NCBI RefSeq assembly: GCF_963966145.1
Contig: NC_091050.1
Location: 9,486,001-9,550,000 of the forward strand
DNA: 64,000 nucleotides
Direction of reading: 5' to 3'
Source of the DNA: Tenebrio molitor
Taxonomy: Eukaryota; Arthropoda; Insecta; Coleoptera; Tenebrionidae
The notes below the pieces were generated by a model that was not told the DNA's origin, searched no databases, and was given only the letters and a program-made list of their open reading frames with translations. Positions 1 to 12,900 of this stretch are shown here, piece by piece. The stretch's first letter is position 1, and each line of letters starts with the position of its first letter. The position numbers and the translations under genes are program-made.

Positions 1-2474
1 AGGCACCGAAAACATGTTGACGGCCAGAAATATTTTTTCACAGGAAGAATTTAAATAAACGGCGGAATTTATGACAATAATACCAACAAATATTGTGACT
101 TATTAAAATGGTTCAAGAAGGTTATCATCGCGCGCCAATGCACTGGTATGGCGAAATGTTATTTGTGATTTAGTTTCCAAGTCATAATTTTGCAAAACGG
201 CGTGAAAATATTTGCTTAAGTGAAAGTGCTCTAGAAGTCTTTTTGGAACCTCTGAAACTACGTAAGAGTCGGTCTCAGTAAGTTTCTTGCATAAGGTAGA
301 ACAGAAAATGGCTTTTAAGGGAAATTTTAAAATAAATTTTTTAAATGGTGGTTTGTAATTTACAGCCCACAGGGTATTACGCAAAGAAAATGCGAAATGT
401 AAAATTTATAAAATATGAAAACACTTCATACGAGTAAGTACATCAAAAGTTTGATAAAGATAAAACCAAACACGTAACCAAATATTTTTAGAATTATGTT
501 TGTCAGAGGACATTTTTATGTTTTTAAATAGTTTCTGGAGAAATAGCTGCTACGTTTGTCAGCATTTGCCATATTTATGAAAAGACACTTTTCAAAATGG
601 AGATTAGATAAAATGGATTTGTTAACTATAGTTTCACTCTGAAAAATAGTATTTGTATAATTATGTATTCTTTAACAATTTACTCTAAACAAGAACTGAC
701 GCTTTTTGAAAACTTTTTGTTTTTCCTTGTAAAAACTAAATTCTCAAAATTTTCAATTCAATTTGAAAAATATATTTTTAAAGAACTTTCAACCAAACGC
801 TTCTAAATAAATTATCTGCAGTTGCTCATTTTACTATTGCATCAATAGACTCAAAGACAGATTCAAGCAATCTGAAAAAGCAGGAAATTGTTTCTTTTTT
901 CACAAAATCTGACTACTACAGCTGTTTCTTTGGGGAATGAATCCATGATGTTGAATACAGAAGGATACCTATACAAAAACAAGAACAAACGTTTCAAAAT
1001 TGTTTCAAAACAGTACTTTAGGGAGTTCTAAAAGTGAAATAATTTTGAAACATGACAATGCTTTCCAACCGCATACTGCGGCGAAACAAGCAACTCTTTA
1101 AAAGTTTTAAAAGTATCATTTTTAGAACACTTTTATGGTCATGACCTAGCAACTTGTGATTTCTTTCTGTTCTCCATATCAAAAAGCAGAATGCGTCGTT
1201 TATTACTCCAATCAAGCTACTAAAAGTCGTTCAAATCTTGTTTCTAAAATTATGTACTTAGAAAACGTAAAATAATAGTAGTTTATTTAACGAGTTCGTG
1301 TGTAAATTGAGCTTTTTTTTTGCATGAGTGAGCCAGTTTTAAAACGCGAGTGAAACGAGCATTTCAAAGGCCCACGAGTGCCAAAAAAGGCCCAATTTAC
1401 ACAAGAACGAGTTGAATACAATGTTTTTTTCTTCGACGAGCCTCTTAAAGGCTCCAAATCGCTTAAAATCGTTAAAATTAGCTTGACTTTTCGTTTTGAC
1501 AAGTGGTGACATTTATCAAAATCCGTTCACATAGGAGAAAATTCCCAAATTCTGACAGGGTCGAACAAAAAAAAATATTTATTTTAAAGCTAACTACTCT
1601 TATTTATTTATATTATTATTGCATTGTTCCAAATTTAACAAAAGTGCATTGTTCCTATACATAATATTGCTAAGCTTGATAAAAATAAATTACTCTTATT
1701 GTTTATTTACCGACCTTGTAAAAACAAGAGAACGGTAAAACAAATTAGCTGTTTTAGTATGAAAATAATGCTGTTGCGAAATTTCTATTTCAGTATTAGA
1801 CGTCGTTTAATCATTTTTACACGATGAATCCGTCTTGTCACAACGCCAGACTCAACAAAAACCCGATCATTTGCAACAAAATTAAATTATAATTTGTATT
1901 ATCTTCGTTTCGGCGAATTGTTACTTGACGACAACTTAATAACATCCTCTGGAGTAGGTAATCTTCGTTAAAAAATTCAATAACAAAACGAAACGTTGCA
2001 AAAATTGTTTTGTTATTTAATAAACAAAATTACATATTGTAGCGACGCAAATGGCAACCTGTAGACGCCTTGCGTCGGCATCGATCCGACGCTAGTCTAC
2101 CACAGTTACACGCCACAATCAGAACGATAACAGAATCATAACACGAAAATTAAATATCCACGAGTGATAAAGCGCGATAAAAGGGAAACATTCTCCATTG
2201 GGAATTAGTCTATTGTTTAAATATTTCGTTGTTAACGCGGAGATATGAATATTGAAGAAGTGAATTTCTTTTTTCAGTGGAGCGTTTAACATTCACCTTG
2301 TAAACGTATCAGAAATTTCCCTCTTGGCGGCGGATAGTATCACTACGTGTTGGTGTTCTACGCGGTTTTACATGCTGATAAGAAGCACGGATTTGTTCTA
2401 AATACAACACATATCTTCGGTCCATTACTAACTTAGAAGAATTTACTCTAGTTTTGATAAAACCGATTTTAACA
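1..2474. other. Intergenic DNA upstream of the tetraspanin gene
   Basis: This AT-rich stretch holds no reading frame that I can support as a gene; the open frames present are short and have no recognisable domains or splice context. The structured parts are a foldback at 1284-1419 and a short GC-rich dyad near 2070-2090 (GCGTCGG, a 7-base loop, CCGACGC). The last 200 bases or so before 2475 should contain the promoter and 5' UTR of the tetraspanin gene. I could not find a convincing TATA box or initiator there. Confidence 0.6.
1284..1419. repeat. Foldback (inverted repeat) with CGAG-rich arms
   Basis: The left arm (about 1284-1335) contains AACGAGTTCGTGTGTAAATT and then a T-run. The right arm (about 1368-1419) is its imperfect reverse complement, containing AATTTACACAAGAACGAGTT. 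The centre holds GCGAGTGAAACGAGC. A second small perfect dyad, GAGCCT-cttaa-AGGCTC, lies just outside at about 1437-1455. I see no target duplication, so the element boundaries are approximate. It resembles the foldbacks at 37250, 46735 and 52835 in arrangement more than in sequence. Confidence 0.6.
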
Positions 2475-4047
2475 ATGAGCAAACATTTGCAAACTGTTGC
2501 GGCGATGGCCTGCATGAAGAGCCTCCTGATGATCTTCAATTTTGTCTTCTGGGTGAGTACCGCCTGCTTGTTTACGACCTTCTTTATTGCGTCATTACCT
2601 CATCGCAACCGTAACGGACTCCATGGATCTACAAGTAATTTACTGCCTCCAGAAGCCATATGTTGATGCATTGATTGCCCATTATTGCAACAGAAATCAC
2701 CCATTTGCAAACGTCACTCTGATGGTTGAATAACGATTTAACATCGATGAATGATGGGCCACGTCACTCCATTAATTATTCTCTCCTTCAGATCTCTGGC
2801 ATCGCGATTCTGGCTATCGGGATATGGATGGAGGTGGAGCTTTACAAATATATGGAGATGAGTACCGAATTTTCCGGTACCGCTCCGTACGTCCTGATTG
2901 GAACGGGGTCGCTGATTATTCTGATTGGTTCCTTGGCTTGCTGTTGTACCGTGAAGGGCCAACCAGTTCTTCTATACGTAGTAAGTTCTAACTGTCGGAA
3001 CTGCGAAAGGCACGAGCACGATTATTACTCGCTCGGAAGATTGCCCATCAGTGTTGGGATCGATCTAACGGAAGAATTTACATAATTTCGATTCTCGTAT
3101 TATCTCATCCGTGCAATCAATCAAAATAACAAAAAAAATGTAAACAATTACATCGGCGATTGTTGTTTGCTTCACTTTACCTACAAATTGGGTGCTTCCG
3201 CTAGGTGGTTCCTCGTTTCGCTGGAAATATTTCTCGGTAAATTGTTAAACATTGTAATCGCGTTTTAATAAGTCGTTTTGCTTTGGTTGAACAACCTGCT
3301 GGCCACCGCTTATTACCATAGAGTACGCAAGAGACTAGTTTACTACTTTCTATCTGCTTTCTAGTATGGTGCCTTTTTGGCGATCGTTTTCGTCCTGGAG
3401 CTGGGAGCTGGCCTGTCGATTTTCGCATATCGCACAAAACTGACTGAAGGCTTCGACAAAGGCCTCTCCCAGGCGATGGTCAACTACCGTAACAACACCG
3501 GACACCTTGCCAACGATTTCGATGTGATGCAGGAAACGGTGAGTATCAAGACCCCACTGAAACCCAACACCATTCGGTGCCCTTAAGTTCGTTCACCTCT
3601 GGCTTATGAATTAACCATAATAATTACGTAAACAATATCGACAATTATCGTATCGCCGAGCCGTACTAGGGCGCAGTTCTTCAACAATGGACCAATTGAT
3701 GCTAATTGTTAACAGCTCCACTGTTGCGGAAATCACGGATACGAAGACTGGCTCAACTTGACTCCTTCGTATCCAATTCCTCCCTCGTGCTGCATCAAAG
3801 AGGACTGCAATCCCGACGTGCCTGAGCAAATTTACACCGAGGTAATTTACCAGTTTCGTTGGGAAATTTCATTGAGGGGAAATTTTGTTAGGGATGCTAC
3901 AATAAAGTGATCGAGTTTCTGAATGGTAACATAGGGATCGTAGCTGGATCGGCGGTGGGAATAGCGTTCTTCCCCTTGCTAGGGGTGGTTTTGTCCTGTT
4001 GTCTGGCGAGCATCATCACCAAGGCCAAATACGAGCAAATGGCCTAA
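2475..4047 (+). CDS. Tetraspanin, 240 aa, five exons
   Basis: Coding exons are 2475-2552, 2792-2980, 3365-3538, 3716-3841 and 3892-4047; all junctions are GT-AG and phase 0, giving 240 aa and TAA. ATG 2475 sits in a good insect context (ACAATG). The layout is that of a tetraspanin. TM1 is about residues 14-36 and TM2 about 55-76, followed by CCC. TM3 is about 84-107 and ends in an acidic ELGAG stretch, as in the family. The large extracellular loop has CCG at 150-152, PPSCC ending at 173, C178 and C191, i.e. six cysteines, and TM4 is about 205-228. Sequons NNT (exon 3) and NLT (161-163) lie in the loop. Tetraspanins organise membrane microdomains by binding partner proteins. I cannot tell which insect subfamily (Tsp42E, Tsp29F or other) this is. 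The ATG choice is supported by the short cytosolic N-terminus and an early Cys (MACMK). Confidence 0.93.
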
Positions 4048-4585
4048 AAGATAACTCGATAGACAGAGTTATACTAACTTAACTTGGATGTTCTTTCTCG
4101 ACTTTCTTCTCAATATTGCATTTTAAGCTTCTACGCCCTATACTGTACGTAGGTACTAAGAATCAATTACAGCACTCTGTGTTTGTTAAACTCATATTGT
4201 TAAAAGTGTCTATTTTATATCTGTGTTATAAGATGGAAAGGTATTTGGAATGTTCTCTCTGCTAATTATTGAGAATGAAGACTTTATAAAAGGTAAATTT
4301 TGTCAGTTTCAGCTATAAATAATCCAGGTAAGTGAGACACTAGTGATAATTTGTTCCAAAAATATGTCTCTCCTAAACTTCTATCACGCAATTGAAAACT
4401 TCTAAACGGCCTAGTGATGAACATACAGAGACTAACATCTTCACAATGATTGAGTAGATATAGATGGAACTGGCATCATTTATTGCACTTATTACGATTA
4501 CTACCATTATATCATTATACCACTATAAATTATGAGTATTTAATATAAATGTATAAGTATCAATGTATTTTTGAAGCGCATTAAA

Positions 4586-4591
4586 AATAAA
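4586..4591 (+). terminator. Poly(A) signal of the tetraspanin gene
   Basis: A canonical AATAAA lies about 540 bp after the stop codon and is followed by a T/G-rich stretch. It is the only canonical hexamer I noticed between the stop and the next gene that fits a 3' UTR of ordinary length. Confidence 0.55.
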
Positions 4592-5813
4592 ATTGTGTAA
4601 GAACTCGAGTTTTTTCGTTTCCCCCAACGTTTCGGAAAAATATTTTCGATTTTGTTGAAAGCTTTTGTTGGGTACCTAAACAAAGTTTCAGACAAAAACT
4701 GATCGTTTTATTGTACAATTTGAAGTTTCTTTGCTACATTTACCTAAAAAAAAAAACATGAGAATTGCTCCATATTTCACGAGAACGCTAAAGAAAATGC
4801 TGACCGCTTTGGATTATATCGTGTGCAATAATTGCAACAAGAACTTTTTCCTTTTTGTTCGTGTTCCATTCATGGTATTATCAACGTTTCAATTTAATAT
4901 TCTTTTATCTGTTTTTCCCATATTCTCACAATTGAAAGCAGAATGTGCCTTAAATAAAACATTAACTTGTGAATAGGAAAAAGCAAATGGTGAGATGATA
5001 GGCAGATAAAAATTTATGCCACTGCTTCTCATTTATTTGCTTATCAGATCTAGGTACCTACTTTATGTATATTTTTTTTAATCGAACAAATTAAGATTCA
5101 CATTGAATATTCTGTTTTAATATTAGGTACAAATTTTGCATTCTTTATACAAACTAAGTATGTAAATTGTTTAAACTTATACCTACTTGTTTCTTGAATC
5201 TAGGATAATAAGTGGTTAATTATGTTAGGTTGATTTGATTGCAAAAAAATTAGTATAGGGTTTCTGTAACGGAAATGCAACCACAACTCTCTCAGCCGAG
5301 ACAACCTGTTTACATCTTTATTTTATTAGGTTTCTTGTTCTATTTTATTAATGACCTGAAGGAAAACAAAAATAACCAATATAATAATTCAAATTAATAC
5401 AGAAATTGTAGTTGTTGTACACAAAATAATCATACAAAGTAACTTCATATTTTTCATTGCTTGTTTTTTAAACGTGCCGCGTTCATTGTCGCCACCACAA
5501 GCACGTAAAATCACCAACAACCCAAAGATCATATAACCACATAAACATGCCAGATCCCTAGAAAATGGACAACGAAAGGTCAAAGGAACAGCAAAAGTTT
5601 TATCGACAGTACTTTTGCTGGTGTTAAAAATATCCCACTAATTAAAAACTGAATTAAGGTAATTATTCAAACAAATTGAAGTTATTTTCTTTTACCGTAA
5701 AGATTCGCAAGGCGAACGATTTGAAGGTGAGAACGCCAAGACGTATTTTTAAAAATGTGGGATTTCGCAATCAACTGTGATTAATGAAGACTTTTTTGCG
5801 TCTAATTTTGTAG
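4592..5813 (+). promoter_or_regulatory. Intergenic region, 5' UTR exon and first intron of the BTB gene
   Basis: Most of this stretch is AT-rich and featureless; open frames such as the one at 4731 have no support. Its end holds a likely non-coding first exon. The sequence TTGAAG|GTGAGA gives a strong donor (exon end 5726), and an acceptor ending at 5813 (TTTTGTAG) precedes GGCCGAAG and the start ATG. The resulting 5' UTR intron is 87 bp. The transcription start is not determined. Confidence 0.55.
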
Positions 5814-5821
5814 GGCCGAAG

Positions 5822-8800
5822 ATGAGTGCCCCACCACCGCCCTGTGACTGGCAGATAACTAGAAAATTAGTTAAAGAAAGAGGGCAGTACCTATTGGAAA
5901 CAGGGATGTGGAGTGACTGCAGATTTATTGTGGGAACAGAACCAAACCAGCAAGTCTTAGAAGGACACAAACTTTTTCTAGCCATGTCAAGCCCAGTTTT
6001 TGAGGCAATGTTTTTTGGAGGCATGGCAGAGAAGGATCCGATAGCTATCCTTGATGTACAGCCTGATGCATTTAAAGCATTATTAGAGTGAGTTGCAGAG
6101 AAGAAATTGATCATTGTATAATGTATACTTTTAGGTATATTTACACTGACAAGATCAATTTGACTTCTTTTGATCAAGCATGTGAATTATGCTATGGGGC
6201 AAAGAAATACATGTTACCACACTTGGTAGAAGAGTGCACTAAATACTTATGGTCAGATTTGTACCCAAAAAATGCATGCAGAGCATATGAATTTGCAAAG
6301 TTATTTGAGGAGCCTATTTTAATGGAAAAATGCATGCTTGTGAGTTAAATGAGTAGTTGAGGGAGGATCAGTGTAGGGAGAATTTTTTTGTAGATAATCT
6401 GTAACCAAACTCAAGAAGTATTGTCAGAAAGCAGCTTTGATGATGTTGAGCTCAGTACCATTTTGACTGTGTTTGATCAGGAGGAATTAAACATAACTTC
6501 AGAATTAGAATTATTTTCTGCCATCTCACGATATGCACAGAGGCATAACCAAAGTTCAGGTGCGAAAGTACCTAGACTAGATGGTATAGGTAATTGTGCT
6601 TAATTTATTAACTAGATTTATGATTTGCTGCACCCTTGCTCACATTGTCTTAATTCAGGTGTTTGCATGGGACATGCTTCATTGATTTCTTGTAAATTTA
6701 GCTTTCATGTTGTGTTTTTGTTTGAAAAACTTGCGTTCTTGTCATAACAAAATTTGTTGGCTATAGGCAACCCTTCAACTGAAGCCAGTAATAATACAAA
6801 TCACCCTACCGTCAGAGATGCTATTATGAAGATTAGGTTCCTCACTCTGACACCACAGCAGTTTGCTGAGGTTCCAGCGAGTTGTAATCTTCTCTCAGAG
6901 TCGGAAAAGTTCGCGATTTTAATGAACATTTGCTCAACAAGCGCCTCAATACCAATGCCTGCAGGATTTTCCACTTCCAGAGTTATTAGGAGGAGGAAGC
7001 CAAGCAGAAATGACTCAATTTTCATGGTAAAACTTGCTCATATTTTGTATTTAGTTTATCTGTTTAAAATGTATGTTAAAAAATTGAAGTCGCCAAATAC
7101 ACTACCAGCAAAAAAAATTGCAACACCCTGAAAGTAGGTACTAATTTCTTCAGATGGTGTTTACAAATCATTATAATTTTTTGGGCGTCATTCAGAATGA
7201 ATTCGCATTTTAAATGATTCAGCAAATTTGAGAAGCCGTTGTCGTGAAGCAAAAATGACATTTTAAGAAATTACACTCCGCCTAAGTTACACCAATGTGC
7301 CGACCTACTTCAAAACGCCCAGGTTAGGGCCGCATAGCAGAGGGCAGAGTTTGTAGAAGAAAAGCTTGGACAACTGTCGTCAAATTTGGAGTGGTTCTAG
7401 TCGGTCCATAACCAAAATCATTCGCATGTTTCGCCAAAATATACATTCATAATTTTATACAATTTTGTTGGTGTTGCAATTTCTGTGACCGGCAGTGCAG
7501 GTTGTGACGTTACCTTCCAGAGGCTCTTTTTTTCTTGTATAATAAAACAACTATATACTCACCATCAAAAATTACACCCATCAAAATTTAGTTTAGCATT
7601 TGGAATATTTCAAAAAAATTTCAACAATACAAATGTTTTTTTATTTTTAAACCAGATCCTATAAGTTTTCTTTCGAGTCTTTGGTAGTAGGTGATGAGTG
7701 AAATGCCACAATGTGACTTAAGTAGCTCAATGCACCCTGCTTACGATAGTTAAGGGTAGAAACACGAAAGATTCCTTAGTATGACTAATTCGTTGTGTCC
7801 AGCACTGTAAGCAGTTATTCTAGAAGCTGAAATGTGCTCCAAAGGTATAAAATGCCAGTGAAAGAAAGAAAGTTGTCTGAAAAAAAGATTGTTTTGAACT
7901 GTAAGAATAAGATAAACTGCATAAGATTAGATAAAACATTTTTGTCGATGCTGTTGTCATTGAATTGTTAAAACCGTTTGAGATTACGTTAGTACGCTCG
8001 TCAGCTTCGTAGGTTTTGTAGGTATCAGCTTTAAAAAATATCTCAGAAAAATCCGCAAAAATCCGATTCACCTTACAACTTATCTCATTGTTGAAAAACA
8101 AATAGTTGATTCATCGAACAGAAAAAGTCCAAGGATATTTTAAATGTTTCATAAAAAGACAGATGACTTTTAAGTGTTTTATTTGTTATTGTTACGAAAT
8201 TTTATTTTTTTGGTAACCTTGTGCAAATTCTAATAACATCTAAAAGATAAAGCCTCAATATCCTTTCAAAAGATAATGACAACAACATTTTTTATTGTTT
8301 ACAAATGTGGTTCATAACAGCTTGCAATATGTACACACTCGAATGTTTGTTACAGCTGTTTTTTACGATCCATTTTACCCTGAATCATTTTTTTGCGTTC
8401 TTTTGTCATGTCTCATCTCCCTTTTGTTCCAGCTGAAAGACAAATCTGAAATCGTTTAAAATTTTGTTAGTGGTAATTGATCGTCGAGGGTGTCGGTGTA
8501 AGATGAATAAAGCTTTCAGCAGTCAATTAATTACTGCTAATGCAGTGTAACTAACAAAAGGCTACGGAAAAAGTGGCGCAGTCTCTTGAAAAAATCGGTG
8601 CTACTTCCGAAGCAAAACCTGTTTTGATTTTCTTGTCCGCATCGGAAAGAAAAAAATTGTTGGTGGAAAGCGTATTAGTGCGTTATTATGCAGAGCTTTA
8701 ATTACATTTTGCGGGTGTGTTGTTGGTGTTGCCTAGAGAAACAAAGCTGCCGTATCTTGGCAGGAAAATATTTGTTTTACTGATTTATAGGGCGGAGCCT

Positions 8801-9527
8801 CCTCCATGGACACGTCGCGGACTTCGATGATTAGATTCAGTCTATCAGCCAACGAGGGCGGCAACGAAGCCCCAAAAAAACTCTATTGTTGCCGTCAATT
8901 GCTGCGAATAACAGAATGCATGAACACGAGCGTTCTGGATTGCGCAGTAACATTTACATGCGACCGAAATGTTTGCGTGTACGGAATCCAGGTAAACAAT
9001 TTTTTGCGAATCGAACAGTCGGAATTAATCGGTTCTGGCAGGTGCCCACACAAATTCCCGCGGTCGAGGAGGAGCGTCAAGCCACCTTTTCTTATCCGGA
9101 GCTGCTGTACGCGCACTTGCTGGACGCTGACGGGAGCCGGTTGACCTACACCCACTTCACCAGCAGGGTGGTGTTCAGGTCCCTGATCGAGATTTCCTTC
9201 AACAGGCCGATCTATATCCAGCGCAACAAGGTATCCAGTTGCAAGACGTTGCGAAAGACTTGCGAAATATTTGTGTTTTTTCAGGTGTATAAAGTCGGAG
9301 TGGTCCTGAATAAAATCGGGCGTTATCCTATTGGCACATATCCAAGTCAGTCCACTTGTAATGGAGTCGTTTTTACTTTTAGCCAAGGACAGAGCGGCGA
9401 TTCTGTCAGAGATGGTTTAGTGCGGGGGATTATCTTCTCCATACCGTCGTCCAATCACAATAGTATTAACAATCCAGGGATGTCTGGGATTCCCGGCGAT
9501 CACAACAAGATGTCGAATATCATATAA
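5822..9527 (+). CDS. BTB-BACK-PHR domain protein (BTBD1/2/3/6-like), 519 aa
   Basis: Seven coding exons join in frame: 5822-6087, 6135-6339, 6394-6589, 6767-7026, 8791-8991, 9042-9230 and 9285-9527. The N-terminal part carries a BTB/POZ domain (about residues 9-120): DWQ, then LLETGMWSDCRFIVG, GHKLFLAMSSPVFEAMFFGG and YIYTDKINL. A BACK-type helical region follows (LCYGAKKYMLPHLVEECTKY onward). The last three exons (residues 310-519) form a PHR domain: YAHLLDADGSRLTY, FTSRVVF, RPIYIQRNKVYKVGVV and GVVFTFSQGQSGDSVRDG. In the family, BTB-BACK-PHR proteins are substrate adaptors for cullin-3 ubiquitin ligases, with BTB binding Cul3. That role is inferred from architecture. The sequence is divergent enough that I do not assign it to one paralogue. 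The 1.76-kb intron 4 contains a MITE at 7100-7497; the other introns are only 47-177 bp. Confidence 0.92.
7100..7497. mobile_element. Tc1/mariner-like MITE in the BTB gene intron
   Basis: The terminal inverted repeats are about 28 bp. The left end starts CACTACCAGCAAAAAAAATT and continues GCAACACC. The right end, read in reverse complement, starts CACTGCCGGTCACAGAAATT and also continues GCAACACC. A TA precedes the left end at 7098-7099; the base pair after the right end is CA, so the TA target duplication has decayed on that side. The element is about 400 bp with no intact transposase, hence non-autonomous. CACTGCCGGT-type ends are typical of Tc1/mariner elements. Confidence 0.75.
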
Positions 9528-9629
9528 GCACCAAATCTCGTGACAGTTTCACCACATTAAATGTATTTATTACGTTGTCAGATCTGTTAGCTTTTGTAAT
9601 TATTGTTTAATATATGGTGACTTGACTTC

Positions 9630-9635
9630 AATAAA
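9630..9635 (+). terminator. Poly(A) signal of the BTB gene
   Basis: AATAAA lies about 100 bp after the stop codon, in the context TTCAATAAAGTTTC. It leaves only about 320 bp to the first coding ATG of the next gene, so the two genes are tightly packed head to tail. Confidence 0.75.
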
Positions 9636-9951
9636 GTTTCTTCGACATTATTGATATTTTCACCAAATGTTGGTCGCACAGCTGGAACGCAGTCAAGGTG
9701 CTCGTTTTGATCCTTGTTTTGTCTAATTTTATCAAAATGCCATTTTACCGACGAAAATTCATGTTTGTGGGTTAACGTCGGGATAGGTCGTTGACCACGT
9801 GCTCATTACGTCATCAGTGGTTTCGACCAATCGAAAGCGATCCCGATCAGCTGCATTAAAAACATTCATGGCGGCCTAGTGTTGTGATAAATAGTGTATT
9901 TTATATTTTTTATTGTTAAATGGCAAGATTCAGGTGAAACAATTGACAATT
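9636..9951 (+). promoter_or_regulatory. Distal NFAT promoter and 5' leader with short upstream ORFs
   Basis: This is the short gap between the BTB poly(A) signal and the first NFAT coding exon. It contains a perfect E-box CACGTG (9796-9801) and a CRE/ATF-like TTACGTCA (9806-9813) close together. Two tiny upstream ORFs precede the coding ATG: one of three codons plus stop at 9868 (ATGGCGGCCTAG), and one of five codons plus stop at 9920-9937. If they lie in the mRNA they could dampen translation of the long isoform. The transcription start is not mapped, so the 9868 ORF may be upstream of it. Binding-factor roles are inference from motif consensus. Confidence 0.5.
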
Positions 9952-12900
9952 ATGGCTCCCAAACGTCCATCGAAATCTCACCAGTCCGAAAAGAAACCTT
10001 CCAAAGCCTCCAAGGATGCGAAAAAGAATACCGGTGAGGCCTAATTATTTATATCAATATGCTTGTCGTTCTTATCTTTTAATGCGGTGACCTTCACTCG
10101 AGTTTTCTTGTTTGCTTCATCACGAGTCATTACTTCACCCAAATTGGGATTTTGTCGTACGACTAATAAATACTTCAGTGTTCTATTATGGTCCGCTGCA
10201 CTTTGTCGTCGTAAGAATACAACAACTTTTATTTGTCGATGTATTACTTGTAATTACGTGGTATTTACGACAGTTTTGTTTATTCTGTAATTTCGTTGTC
10301 ACGATCCTTAATTTATTATGTAATTAAACGATTCCGACGTTTAGGATGATTATGGAGGTTATGACAGGGATCATGATCAAGGTGGGACCATTTATAAAAG
10401 GTTGGACAAATTGGCTCTAATGTAACGATGACTGAGCGATTGGATATTTATGGACAATGTTGGTGTCGGATTGCCGATTGGGTAATCATTTTTATAGAAT
10501 TTCACACCACATAATCATAAGCTTACATTAATATTAACTGTTATTTGTCAAACTACGACTGGTAGGAGCGTAAAATCAAGGCCATAAAATTTATGTCTGC
10601 TTTGGTTACATTTTAAACAATTTATCTTGCTCAACTTCATGACAATATTTAGATTTTTCTCAAAAAACCCCCATTCATAAATTTGCAGTTTTTAATATTC
10701 ATTATGGGATTTTTAGCAAAGAAACAATTCCAATCCAAATTCTGTAAATACGAAACTTGTTTTATGATTTATTCTTCGAGTGAAGGGTGTGTAATTTTCT
10801 CTGGCACCTTCTCGAAGAGCTAGGCAACTCGTACATAACTCGGTGATTGCTTGGTTGCATGAGTTAAATCTCAAATTTGGTAAACATTGCTATTTCTAAA
10901 GATCAACAACAATAAAATTACTTAATGGTGATTTATCTGATCATATAAGTAAAGGTTTAATTCGTGAGCTTATTATAGTACATGTTACTATGTTTAGTAG
11001 TACAATAGAAAACAGGGGAACTAAAAAAAAATAAGGATATTGTTTACAACATCGTGTATGGCATGGTTGATATCATAATATAATTAAACTGATTAAAAGC
11101 ACCATTTGTTTAATTTACATTACAGTTATTATTTTTGTGATAAATAAAGTTGTTTGTTTTTATTTCTTAATGCAATCATTTAATGGCAGTGGTAATCGAT
11201 TTATTTTCAATTTTTTTCTTCACTAAGTATCAAGTGTCTCATCGGAATTAATATATAGAGGTATGTAGTAGAACATTTCTTGTTTCTCCTTGGATTCAGA
11301 TAATTTGAAGACTCGTACAGAAAACTCTAAATATTTTAACACTCGCATCTAGGCAACGTATGAAAACATGTTAACTACATATTTGTAGTACATTCTAGTA
11401 CTTGATCAACATTTACAATTATTTAACTAAAATATACTAGATTTTTTTTCTGTACTGTAAGATAACATTTTAGTAGAACTTTACTGTTGCTCTGATCTTT
11501 TATCATTTTTGAACAGATCAAAACGGGGCCAGTTATCAACAAAATTTCGAGAGGATAATAATACAATCGGGATTGGTTTTTCAATATTTATTTTTTGAGT
11601 ACAAGTATACAGCCTGTCCCAGAACTGCCTCACAGAAAACCGGCATGTGCCGACAGCAAAAGAGACTCCAAGATGACTAAAATAAAAAAAAGTTTTTAAT
11701 TTCAGTCCTAGAAGCTCGCTCTCTGGTATTACTAAAAAATTAAGAAGTTTCTGGACAGCAAAAATAATTAAAACATTATTTAAAAAAACTAAAAATAATT
11801 AAAAATAATATCAATATATTGTAACAAAATTCGAAATCTCGGCGGCGCAAAATTGCGGTCATCCTACCTTGATGGTCTTCAACTCAGATTGGTCAAGTTT
11901 AGGATGTCTTTTTCGATTATCGCTTGAGATAGAACTTTTTTTTCTCTAAGATTAAGATTGTCACATTTACCTTTTTTCTCTGGGGAGTTAGTTCTGGGAC
12001 ATCTCTGTATAAATAGACATTTGTGATTACTGCAAGCCTTCATAATCGATGAGCAGCTTAAAGTAAACATTAAGCACATTTGGAGTAACTTACTATAATC
12101 TAAACTTTCCGAAACATGCCGACAAAGTTAGAAATTTTATTGATAGTTAGAGCAGTTTGATCAAAAGTTTATTTGTGCAAGACGTATATTGAGAGAAATC
12201 CGGTTTGTCTATGAAGAAAATAATCTGTTTATGGAATGTATAACTACCCTATCGAGTGATTTAGTGTATAATTACTTTTTCTATGCCTTAATAAAAAATC
12301 GCTTCGATGTATGCTCAAATTGAAGATTACACTTTATAAGTTGTATTTATTATACAATATGGAATGAAGAAAAAAAACTTACATCATTGTGTTAACATTA
12401 TTTTCGTAGAATTTATTCCTGTGGTGTGATTTGTTAACAAAAGAAAATGTGCTTAATTTGAGCCAGTCTTTTAGAAGGTTCATCAAATATTGACTTCTGA
12501 AGGATTATCTTTTTATTAGTCATTTTAATAACTTAATTTTTATCTTGTTTGTCAACTAGCTGAAGTTTTTCATAGAAATGAATTTTTAATATAGCGTAAG
12601 CTAAATATTTTTGATCTACCTAACTCCTACTTACCTTAGGAAATTGAAAAAAATAATCGAAACACTAAAATTTTCATCATCGTTCATTATGGATTGTTCC
12701 ATAAAGTAGTATTTTTGTTTGAATATCTGGACAAAAACGTCATCTTTTCGTCAAAGCATTATTTTTCATCCGCTATAGTTAAGTACCGAATAACGTTCAA
12801 CAATCGACAACAGCTAAGTTGTCAATAACACCCTGGCTTAATTATTCGTAATTTTGTTAAAGAGGTAGTTAAGTTTTAAGTTGTAATTCTGAACGATTAT

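Noticed and set aside
2041..2140. Possible tRNA-like fold around GCGTCGGCATCGATCCGACGC
   Set aside because: There is a neat dyad, but no A/B box pair in the right places and no full cloverleaf by eye.
10345..10380. Exon-like stretch reading DDYGGYDRDHDQ between TTTAG and GTGGGA
   Set aside because: Joined to NFAT exon 1 it reads G-GA TGA, an immediate stop; no other partner exon was found.
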